A DNA stretch of 64,000 nucleotides from Burkholderiaceae bacterium (GTDB lineage Bacteria > Pseudomonadota > Gammaproteobacteria > Burkholderiales > Burkholderiaceae_B): contig JAJOJF010000040.1 in the NCBI GenBank assembly GCA_021208885.1, positions 1 through 64,000 of the forward strand, given 5' to 3'. Positions 20,610 through 27,464 of the stretch are shown here, one piece after another; the first letter of the stretch is position 1; the number at the start of each line of letters is the position of its first letter. The position numbers were made by a program, and so were the translations under genes. Under the pieces are notes generated by a model, which did no database searches, had not been told where the DNA came from, and saw nothing but the letters and a program-made list of their open reading frames with translations.

Positions 20610-20752
20610 GTTTTGCATGGCTAGAGGATGCAAACGCAACGCCATCATCGCTGGCAGATCTTTCTCAAGGCTAAGGTTCCCCCCAGCCTAGCAGTTGGTC
20701 TGTTAAACTTCAGCCCTTACGTCGCCGGGGATGTTCTTCTCCGGTTCAGACA

Positions 20753-20843
20753 GGACAGGTGGCCGAGTGGTTGAAGGCGCACGCCTGGAAAGCGTGTATA
20801 CGTTCATAGCGTATCGGGGGTTCGAATCCCCCTCTGTCCGCCA
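20753..20843 (+). tRNA. tRNA-Ser (anticodon GGA)
   Basis: A 91-nt class II tRNA. GGACAGG at the 5' end pairs with TCTGTCC before discriminator G and encoded CCA. The anticodon arm CACGC-CTGGAAA-GCGTG gives GGA (serine, UCC/UCU codons). A long variable arm follows (GTATACG...CGTATC), then the T arm GGGGGTTCGAATCCCCC. It is the attachment site of the island to its right. Confidence 0.97.
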
Positions 20844-20845
20844 AG
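20787..20845 (+). repeat. attL: 3' part of tRNA-Ser, left end of island
   Basis: These 59 bp, from the anticodon loop to two bases past CCA, are repeated exactly at 31753-31811. The sequences diverge immediately outside both copies. The island copy keeps tRNA-Ser functional. Confidence 0.93.
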
Positions 20846-20896
20846 ATTCTGCGTAACTAGTTGATCTGAATAACATTTTTCAACTGGTTCTGATGG

Positions 20897-20916
20897 TACC
20901 CACCGGTGTACCCACC
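20897..20916 (+). repeat. Paired TACCCACC repeats near attL (probable integrase arm sites)
   Basis: TACCCACC at 20897-20904 and 20909-20916, spaced 12 bp. The same 8-mer with the same 12-bp period recurs three times near attR. The rest of 20917-21337 shows no convincing gene. Confidence 0.55.
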
Positions 20917-21337
20917 ATCTGCATCACTGACTGTAAGCGGTAACTTCACAACCCCAGTAGCACTAGCAAATGTGAACCATGAGCTGAGAGCATGGCTCAA
21001 TTGCGTGTTTGCGTCAAGCGAATGTTCAGCGAATGTTCATGTCCCTTCGGCTGGTTGGACCAATGAATTTCAGCTAGTCAGTGCGCCATGAACCGGTCAT
21101 GCTCGGTTCGCGTGGCCGAGGTTGATGAACCCGACATCATCAGTTTTCGTTGGGGGGGAGGGGGTTCGAAAATCTGAATCCTGTGACCCCACCGTACCCC
21201 ACCCCCGGGTTTTGGCCGGCGATCATTTTGCTGAACGTAACACTCAAAAGTAGATATCCGGCTTGGGCTATTTCCTAATGTGTCGGAGGCGTGTTTGTTC
21301 AGCATCCCTGTCAAGGTTATACCCCAGATTGATGTAT

Positions 21338-22114
21338 CTACAGTTGTGGTGGTTGCGACGCGCCGCACAGTGTGCAGTAAAAATGTCCTGAATGTTTTGC
21401 GAAGATCGCGGGACGCTTACACCGTTTGCAGGTTGATCGTTCCTGTGTGAATTCGGCTGATTTAGACTTTAGGTAGCGCATAAACGAGCTTTCGAGTCGT
21501 TCATTTTTTTCTTCTTCGGACAGGTATGATTTTCTCTCGGTGTTGCTGTCTTCGGATGGGCTCTTAACATCTCTGCGGTTACTCAGGCGTTTTTGGGAGT
21601 AGAGGGAGGTTGTCTGTTTCGTTTCGGTTGACTCTACCAGCGAGGGGTCGGCTGCAGAATTCAGTTGGATTTTTGGTAAAAGATCAACGAGCTCTTTCGA
21701 CTTCGCCCAATCAGTCGTAAACTCAAACGACACGGTTACATTGCATTCACAGTACGTAACCAGCTGGTGCGCAGCGATTGCAGCCTTAGCCCCGTCATCA
21801 AGTCCCTGAGCGACTACCACGCCATACACTTTTTGCTGCGGGTATTGTGTCATCAGTGCCCCCATATAGCTCTGCACTTGACCAACAGCGTCTCTTGTTG
21901 CGACACCTCGCTTACATTCAATAACAATAAATGCGCCATCGTCATTTTTTGCAAGTATGTCGATACGCCCAAAGGCCACTGGAAACTCTTCCGCAACCAA
22001 TGTCAGTCGCCCAATTCCAAGTTTATGTAAATTGTTGCTCAAGTGTCTCTGTATTTGCCTTTCCAAAATCGGGTTTCCTGACTCATCTATGACTGTGTGT
22101 TCTGGTTCACTCAT
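21338..22114 (-). CDS. NucS/DUF91-like nuclease with C-terminal zinc ribbon
   Basis: A 258-residue protein. Residues 15-110 carry a PD-(D/E)XK nuclease fold of the endonuclease NucS C-terminal type: FGRIDILAKNDDGAFIVIEC followed by KRG, with the catalytic D, E and K in place and a downstream AVGQVQSYMGAL helix. A polar linker follows, then a C-terminal CKRC...CTLC zinc ribbon. The ATG at 22114 follows GAGAG; an upstream in-frame start adds 13 residues. It lies in the tRNA-Ser island behind the DUF2569 gene. A role in DNA repair or defence is inference. Confidence 0.75.
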   Translation of the reverse strand: MSEPEHTVIDESGNPILERQIQRHLSNNLHKLGIGRLTLVAEEFPVAFGRIDILAKNDDGAFIVIECKRGVATRDAVGQVQSYMGALMTQYPQQKVYGVVVAQGLDDGAKAAIAAHQLVTYCECNVTVSFEFTTDWAKSKELVDLLPKIQLNSAADPSLVESTETKQTTSLYSQKRLSNRRDVKSPSEDSNTERKSYLSEEEKNERLESSFMRYLKSKSAEFTQERSTCKRCKRPAIFAKHSGHFYCTLCGASQPPQL

Positions 22115-22187
22115 AGAAACTCTCTCATTCAACTGATCAAAAACAGACAGCATTGGAAAGACTGTCAGATTGCGGCGGCATTGGGAC

Positions 22188-23522
22188 TTATTTCAACATT
22201 ACCCGTACAGCAGTCACCAAATGGTCATCAATCCATTCGGAGATCTTGGCGCCATCGCTAAGTGCCCGACTTAGGCCTGCGAAGTGTAAGTCGCCACCGT
22301 ACGATGGATATTGATCTGAATTCCACTTCACATGCCCACCCAATAATTCGAGAAGAGCAATACGGGGCTGTAACTCTCTGGGGTGATTTGGCAATTGTTC
22401 AAGCAGTTCCAGACACGCTTGTTTCTTTTCAGGATTTCGGAGCGCCCATTTGATCTGCAATTTTTCAGCAGCAATTTCCTGACCTTGTAACAAGAGTGTT
22501 CGTAACTCCCGCTCGTGGATCTTTTGCTCTTTCAGTAATTTGTCTTCGACACCTGACTCTCGCGGGCCTGCAGTGTTTTGACCTTCTAGTGGCTGACTCA
22601 AAATTTCCGCAGCCCGTGTTCGCAGGTACTTGGCTGTCACCAAGCGTTCATCCCCGTCAAATTCCGCCCATAACTTTGCCCATAATCCGGTCCGCATTTG
22701 TTTTGTGTCTATCTCGTTCATGGCAGCGGCATAGGCATTTTCCTCAGCATGACTTGAGGCTGGTGAATGGGAGTCCGTTTGCAAATGCTTGAATGGTTCA
22801 GTCTTCCGACCGCCAAGTGGTTTGTCGCCAACAGGTTTTGCTTTAGCGTCCAGTGTCGCTGGCCGGATTTGCTGATCTAGATCGAGTGGCTCTGGTTTTA
22901 CTGTGTCGAGATTTTTGTTTGGGGCTTCTCTACGGTTTGGATAGTAGGTATTCCTCACGCGCTTGGATGTGTATAAGTAGATGGTCCAGAAAACAGTGGC
23001 GATGAAATAGCCTGCAAAATGTTGGTCATCGCCTGCATCTTCTATGGCGATGTTCAGGTAGCTTCCCGGCAAAATGAAATGCAGATAAAAATAGACTACC
23101 GGCAGTACCAGCCAAATGATTACGGCAGCCCGACTGACGGCGGAAGGGTCGCGGCGTTTAGCTAATATGTACCCTGCGTAGATGCTTGCTGTAGCGCCTA
23201 TGACAAAAGTTGTCCAAACAGCTGTTTTGTAGTCAATCCAATTTTTGTTGCTCCGCAGGCTCGGGATTACCCTTTCTGCTTCCGCAAAGCTAGCTGTGGT
23301 CTGTAAAAAAGAGAGTAGAGGGCCAAAAAAGATAAGGCCGACAACTAGAATCAGGAGCCAACCAGCGACGCCACTTGGACCATTTGCGGCATGATTTGCC
23401 TCGCCTAGGCCATTGGGTGTGTGGTTTGCAGGCGGCGTTTGGTTGGAAAGTTTGTATGCCACGACATAGACTAGCCAAACGGCAGCAACCCCTGCGACCA
23501 AATACCAAAGCTCGATTTTCAT
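22188..23522 (-). CDS. DUF2569-type membrane protein with cytoplasmic C-terminal extension
   Basis: A 444-residue protein. A single TM segment is at residues 5-22. The DUF2569-like membrane block follows from about residue 50 (GVAGWLLILVVGLIFFGPLL), with three further TM segments. From about residue 195 the protein is soluble and polar, with a Pro/Lys-rich linker and a predicted helical domain ending at the C-terminus. It is encoded 73 bp upstream of the nuclease gene on the same strand, so a membrane protein and nuclease pair is possible. No function is known. Confidence 0.7.
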   Translation of the reverse strand: MKIELWYLVAGVAAVWLVYVVAYKLSNQTPPANHTPNGLGEANHAANGPSGVAGWLLILVVGLIFFGPLLSFLQTTASFAEAERVIPSLRSNKNWIDYKTAVWTTFVIGATASIYAGYILAKRRDPSAVSRAAVIIWLVLPVVYFYLHFILPGSYLNIAIEDAGDDQHFAGYFIATVFWTIYLYTSKRVRNTYYPNRREAPNKNLDTVKPEPLDLDQQIRPATLDAKAKPVGDKPLGGRKTEPFKHLQTDSHSPASSHAEENAYAAAMNEIDTKQMRTGLWAKLWAEFDGDERLVTAKYLRTRAAEILSQPLEGQNTAGPRESGVEDKLLKEQKIHERELRTLLLQGQEIAAEKLQIKWALRNPEKKQACLELLEQLPNHPRELQPRIALLELLGGHVKWNSDQYPSYGGDLHFAGLSRALSDGAKISEWIDDHLVTAVRVMLK

Positions 23523-23777
23523 TCCAGCGGTGCCTCCGGCATAGAGAATTCGCTGTCGTTACGGAACAAGCAGGCTGTGCGCTGTCTCCAAATTCGGTGG
23601 ATGGCTTCTCGCCGCTTGAGTCGCTGAGCGTTCATCGATATCTGGTTGCCTAAACCTTCGTGAAGGTTTTTAGAACTGTTTGTCCGGAGATCAATATCAG
23701 CCAATAACTAATAAAAACTTGATTAATGGGTATCTTATCCCGTGGTCTTATATCCGTCAAACTGACAGTCTTCGGAG

Positions 23778-24008
23778 ATGGCTAAACCATCTCCTAGTTA
23801 CGCCGGCGTAGAAGTGCTCGTTGAGTTGGGCGAGGCCATTCGTCGTGCTCGAAAAGAGCTTGGCATGTCGCAGGAGCAGTTGGCGCTGTCTGCTGAATTG
23901 GACCGTTCCTATATTGGGGGCGTTGAAAGAGGGGAGCACAATCTAACAATCATGACCCTCGTGAAATTGGCCAATGCGCTTGGGGTGCATCCAAGGGATT
24001 TGCTTTGA
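23778..24008 (+). CDS. XRE-family helix-turn-helix regulator
   Basis: A 76-residue single-domain DNA-binding protein. The HTH spans about residues 15-70: LGEAIRRARKELGMSQEQLA then LDRSYIGGVERGEHN, a classic Cro/C1 recognition region similar to restriction-modification C proteins. GGAG lies directly before the ATG, so initiation may be weak or leaderless. It is divergent from the DUF2569 gene and precedes the structured RNA region at 24.1 kb, a plausible regulatory target. Confidence 0.85.
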   Translation: MAKPSPSYAGVEVLVELGEAIRRARKELGMSQEQLALSAELDRSYIGGVERGEHNLTIMTLVKLANALGVHPRDLL

Positions 24009-24105
24009 AATCTTGCGCCCCACACTTCTCCCTGCGACGATTTCACGGAGACTCGTGGCCTACGTTTCAATGAAATTTGAGTGGCCATTTCATCCGGCAA
24101 TGTAA

Positions 24106-24251
24106 TACAATAGAGTCTGCATCAAGAGTTGGGTTGACGCCCATACCAACCTGCCGATTCGGGCAAGGTGGTTCGCTAAAGCGGATGAGGCTTCTTGTTT
24201 TGAAGCAACCAAGCGAATGTCGTCAGCCCTCTCTTTGCAGAGGGCTTTTTT
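24106..24251 (+). ncRNA. Candidate structured RNA ending in an intrinsic terminator
   Basis: TACAAT at 24106-24111 could be a -10 box. Downstream, ACC-CC-TGCC (24145-24155) pairs with GGCA-GG-GGT (24162-24172); GCTTC/GAAGC (24190-24206) forms a hairpin enclosed by TCGCT/AGCGA (24173-24177 with 24212-24216); the terminator follows at 24225. No ORF fits. It may be a small RNA or an attenuator leader for the gene at 24360. No good -35 was found. Confidence 0.4.
24225..24251 (+). terminator. Rho-independent terminator
   Basis: AGCCCTCT (24225-24232) pairs with AGAGGGCT (24239-24246) around CTTTGC and runs into six T residues. It ends any transcript from the XRE gene or the structured region. Confidence 0.88.
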
Positions 24252-24293
24252 ATTGCTCTCAAATTGTTTTCAAAGCATGGTCTGCTCAAGGAC

Positions 24294-24359
24294 CGGGGGG
24301 ATTTGATCCAGCTTGCCGCCCCCGACATCTTGTCAAAAGCGGCTAAACAGGAGAACAAG
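24294..24359 (+). promoter_or_regulatory. Structured 5' leader, copy 1
   Basis: CGGGG (24294-24298) pairs with CCCCG (24320-24324), enclosing the hairpin GGAT-TTG-ATCC (24299-24309) and a 10-base 3' bulge containing CTTGCC. Then comes ACA-TCT-TGT (24325-24333), and finally GGCTAAACAGGAG with the ribosome site. The same layout occurs at 24894-24960 with compensating base changes. Confidence 0.6.
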
Positions 24360-24773
24360 ATGGCCAATACGGTTGAAGTAACAGCCAGCAGTCTTGACAT
24401 TGCCGATTGCGTAGCGGAATTGTATTCCTCAGATACACCTGCTGATGACATATCAAGAGTCGTGACCAAGCCGCAGCGGACACGGAGCAAAAGACTTAGG
24501 CCGGGCGACTTGGCTATTGTCGTCAAAGACGATAGTGATCAACTCAACCTTGGGGTGGTTGTCCGAATTTTGTCCGATGTTGGCCTTAGTTGGTGGTCCC
24601 AGTGGGATGCTCAAAAAAATGGATGGGGACCCTACCGGCGACTCAAAACTTCTCACGTGGAGGCTCTCTCCACGCGAGGTTTGAGCTACCACAGCGAAGA
24701 ATGCGATGGTGATTTGGTCGTGCGCCGATTCGGCATGATTCCCACCTCATATTTGCGCCGATTTACCGGGTAA
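24360..24773 (+). CDS. GDLAI-domain protein of unknown function
   Basis: A 137-residue soluble protein. A variable N-terminus (1-45) precedes a small beta-rich domain with RPGDLAIVVKDDSDQLNLGV at residues 48-67 and, near the end, DLVVRRFGMIPTSYLRRF. The same pattern (GDLAI...N.G..VR and a C-terminal P..xLRPI-like end) occurs in the protein at 25587, so the two are distant paralogues with a probable SH3-like fold. The ATG at 24360 follows AGGAG in the structured leader. Function unknown. Confidence 0.65.
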   Translation: MANTVEVTASSLDIADCVAELYSSDTPADDISRVVTKPQRTRSKRLRPGDLAIVVKDDSDQLNLGVVVRILSDVGLSWWSQWDAQKNGWGPYRRLKTSHVEALSTRGLSYHSEECDGDLVVRRFGMIPTSYLRRFTG

Positions 24774-24893
24774 TGGCGTGGGCTACATCATCTAATCGTT
24801 TCACAGTGGGCATGGCTACCAAGCTGACAAAACTAATTGCAGCAAGCTGTCTATCTACCCCAGTAACCGCATTCATCGACATAGGCGTTTAAA

Positions 24894-24960
24894 CGGGGGA
24901 TTTATATCCTACTTGCCAACCCGAGCACGTTGCTGAATTGGCTAAACAGGGAGCTTACAA
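24894..24960 (+). promoter_or_regulatory. Structured 5' leader, copy 2
   Basis: CGGG (24894-24897) pairs with CCCG (24920-24923), enclosing GGAT-TTAT-ATCC (24898-24909) and a 10-base bulge with CTTGCC. A second hairpin AGCA-CGT-TGCT (24924-24934) differs in sequence from that of copy 1 but keeps pairing. GGCTAAACAGGGAG ends at the ribosome site. It immediately precedes the ATG at 24961. Confidence 0.6.
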
Positions 24961-25593
24961 ATGGGTAATTCAATCGACTGGCAATACCGTCCTAGCTCGT
25001 ATTTCTGGGCGAAGCAGTATGGCATCGGACTGACCAGTGACATAAAGGGGGTGGAACGGCGTCGTCTTTACGAGCGATCGCTGGAAGATGGGGAGGAAAT
25101 CGATTCACGCATTGCTGCGCCGGAATTGGACGCCGAGTCTAGGGCTCAGCTAGGGCGGTTGCACCCTTGGTTTCTCGGGGGTGAATACTTACCAAACGCC
25201 ATGCGCAATGAAATTGAGATTGCGCGCATTGTCATCGCATCGACAACGCAGGACGTGACGTCAATTTACGCTCGACCGCTTGGCAAACGTATCGCGTATC
25301 GGATTGTTGATGAGTATGGCGGTGACACGCTCAGTGGGCGATCAACTCGAACGAGCATGCGCCCCTTGAGCCTTGAGGAACTGGTCAATTTCTTCCTCAA
25401 CGGCTGGGAACTGCTGGCCTGCCTCGACATGAATTTCGAGAGTAAGGGCTATGACCGCGCAGAGGTGCACGGCTTCATCGTCGACGCAAGCAGCAGTTTC
25501 TATCCGGAATTTGGCCTTGCAATTGCCGACAAGGTGAATCGATGGCTGGACGAGATGCATGCTGAAAACGAAATGGGAGATGACCAATGCTGA
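24961..25593 (+). CDS. Hypothetical island protein
   Basis: A 210-residue soluble protein I do not recognise. It begins IDWQYRPSSYFWAKQYGIGL. The middle has an RIVIASTTQDVTSIYARPLG segment, and a charged C-terminal helix ends WLDEMHAENEMGDDQC. No membrane segment or catalytic signature is evident. It is preceded by copy 2 of the structured leader and overlaps the next gene by 7 bp (ATGCTGA), so the two are translationally coupled and probably act together. Confidence 0.7.
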   Translation: MGNSIDWQYRPSSYFWAKQYGIGLTSDIKGVERRRLYERSLEDGEEIDSRIAAPELDAESRAQLGRLHPWFLGGEYLPNAMRNEIEIARIVIASTTQDVTSIYARPLGKRIAYRIVDEYGGDTLSGRSTRTSMRPLSLEELVNFFLNGWELLACLDMNFESKGYDRAEVHGFIVDASSSFYPEFGLAIADKVNRWLDEMHAENEMGDDQC

Positions 25594-25907
25594 ATTGCCA
25601 AGTTGGTGACCTTGCAATCACTGTTGAAGCGGAACTGACCGAGAATATCGGCAAGATCGTCCGAGTCGTGGCCGCAGTTGGTTATCAAGAATGGAGTTAC
25701 TTCGTCAGACCCGTATTCCTCTGGGAAGTCGAGGCCCTCGGGGCTGAATGTCCACTGTACTACCAAGTTGGCTCAGGCCCCATCACCGCCAAGATGGTCG
25801 GTGAGGTGCCGGATATGTTCTTGAAGCCCATTAGGCCGTTAGGCTCGAATTCGCTCCTAAGGGACTCCCTAACGCGGTCAGATGAGCTAGTGGAGACTCA
25901 ATGTTGA
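25587..25907 (+). CDS. GDLAI-domain protein of unknown function
   Basis: A 106-residue protein. VGDLAITVEAELTENIGKIV at residues 6-25 and VGEVPDMFLKPIRPLG at about 71-86 define a compact beta-rich domain shared with the product at 24360. Such proteins are common and undescribed in proteobacterial islands, as far as I recall. It overlaps the upstream hypothetical gene by 7 bp. Function unknown. Confidence 0.7.
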   Translation: MLNCQVGDLAITVEAELTENIGKIVRVVAAVGYQEWSYFVRPVFLWEVEALGAECPLYYQVGSGPITAKMVGEVPDMFLKPIRPLGSNSLLRDSLTRSDELVETQC

Positions 25908-26210
25908 TTAGCGCTTAGCATCACAGTTTCGATCCAGTCAGAGCTAGTTTTTGCCGCATGATGACCGAATCAGCGCGAGTGCGGCAAGCTAGCGAGCCGA
26001 ACTTCGTCACTACTCTGTATGAACTGCTGTCATGTTCTGGGCAATTAGTTCTTTTCACCAGAAACGCGCGTCACTTGTTTGGCGTCAATTACAAGCTAGG
26101 GCATAGTGCCGTGCACGCTAAATCAAGACTAGGACCAGAAGTATGTGTAGCTCAGCAGGCCGGCTTTTCGCTGCGATTGTAAAGATTACATATTTCAATC
26201 GGGAGGATTA
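25908..26210. other. Intergenic, no feature seen
   Basis: About 300 bp without a supported gene. A 74-codon frame at 25958 lacks a ribosome site and resembles no family. GGGAGG near 26202 is the ribosome site of the next gene. Confidence 0.5.
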
Positions 26211-26414
26211 ATGAAGACCATCGGGGTATTAATTGTTTTGGGTCTCTTGACCTTGGGGGCTGGAGAGCTTGCTGTTAAATTGTTCGGTGAAGGAGCATCA
26301 GCAGCGTACTTTGCGGGTGCGTTATTGCTAGTTGCACTTCTTTTCTTGGCTAAGACAGAGCGGGGTGAAGACCCAGACCAAGAAAACAAGGGGGGCAGAT
26401 TACAAAGGTCGTAA
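26211..26414 (+). CDS. Small two-segment membrane protein
   Basis: A 67-residue ORF behind a strong GGGAGGATTA ribosome site. Residues 3-21 (TIGVLIVLGLLTLGAGELA) and 30-47 (SAAYFAGALLLVALLFLA) are hydrophobic, followed by a short charged tail. It has no recognised family. The next frame starts just after it and encodes another membrane-anchored protein, so they may be a pair. Confidence 0.6.
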   Translation: MKTIGVLIVLGLLTLGAGELAVKLFGEGASAAYFAGALLLVALLFLAKTERGEDPDQENKGGRLQRS

Positions 26415-26421
26415 TAAGCAC

Positions 26422-26793
26422 GTGACTCAAAGTGGGGGCTCAGATTCGTCCCAAGTTAGGGCGAAGCGCAATCAGTCGAGCACCGGATCTAGTCAGGTCA
26501 ATAGTTCATTTTCCTCCACGGCTGCTGCACGTGATGGTTTCGAAACCCGAAACAAAGCGGGAACAACCATCAAAAGAGCTGAAGACGCAAAAGCTCATCC
26601 ACGAAAATCAGATGTGCCTCTGCAAAAAACACTGAATAGGGGTGCGTCAAGGGCTGTTGTTGTGGAAACTTTCAGAGAGCGTATGGTGCGCGAAAAGAGG
26701 GCAAAAGGAATTAGGAGGGCGTTGTTTAAACTACTTATGATCTTAATCGCTGCCAGTGGTCTAGTCTTTTTTGCACTGAAATTAATTGATTAG
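26422..26793 (+). CDS. Hypothetical protein with C-terminal membrane anchor
   Basis: An ORF of about 123 residues from the GTG at 26422; an earlier in-frame TTG at 26332 would overlap the preceding gene. The first 90 residues are polar, rich in Ser, Lys and Arg and probably disordered. A basic stretch (ERMVREKRAKGIRRALFK) leads into one C-terminal TM helix (LLMILIAASGLVFFALKLI). No family is recognised and no clear ribosome site is seen, so the start is uncertain. Confidence 0.4.
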   Translation: MTQSGGSDSSQVRAKRNQSSTGSSQVNSSFSSTAAARDGFETRNKAGTTIKRAEDAKAHPRKSDVPLQKTLNRGASRAVVVETFRERMVREKRAKGIRRALFKLLMILIAASGLVFFALKLID

Positions 26794-27464
26794 AGTTACG
26801 TGGCCCAGTTGGCCACTTCAAAATTCCTCGTTTGAGTGGCGCGCATTAGCGTGTTGGCTTGTTAGCTGCCAGTAACCTCTTACGGTTCTGTGCCCCTGAA
26901 AGATGGAGGTGGGGGAGACTAGCCCCCTCGTAAATGACTTATCAGGTTCTACTGACAGTGGGTGTCAGTCAACCTCGGCTTGTGCACACGACAAAGACAG
27001 TTCGCAAGAGATTCTGTGAGTATGCAAAGCCAGCATTTGAAGATGGTGCTCTTGTTCTGCACACCCACAGGCTTGCATGTATTTCCTGAAAGCCTATGGC
27101 TGTGCGACCTAACTGGGGAGGCGTACCAAGAACGCGTCGTAGGGAAAGTACTGTGATTCGACACCATTTGACATCGTGTGGCAATTCACGTTCGGTAATC
27201 GTTCCTAAGCCATGACCGACCCGCAGTGTGTTGATGTGTAAATCAGCTCTCTTTGGAGCTGCCGGGGGTTGACCTAATTTCACATTATGAACTGCCTACT
27301 AGTAATGAGGAGGAGCAAGATGGCAGGGTCCTGTCAGGCGACGACGAATAAATGACTGATGAAAAATTGAGAATACCTAGGGTTGCTCCTGAATTAACAG
27401 GAGCAACCTGACAGGTTCAATTTCAGCTGACTCTGGCGATTCGGGCCCCAGCCTGAATGCCTAT
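26794..27464. other. 671-bp region without a supported gene, with hairpins
   Basis: No convincing coding frame. A perfect 11-bp inverted repeat GGTTGCTCCTG-AATTAA-CAGGAGCAACC lies at 27381-27408, beyond the 3' end of the polymerase-like gene; without a T tract it is not a clear terminator. A smaller CTGACA-GTGGG-TGTCAG hairpin lies near 26952. Confidence 0.5.

Noticed and set aside
21078-21368. 96-codon frame on the minus strand
   Set aside because: Low-complexity Thr/Pro composition, no ribosome site and overlap with the nuclease gene end.
24077-24346. 89-codon frame through the structured RNA
   Set aside because: It reads through the terminator and leader stems and resembles no protein.
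25958-26182. 74-codon frame
   Set aside because: No ribosome site or family features.
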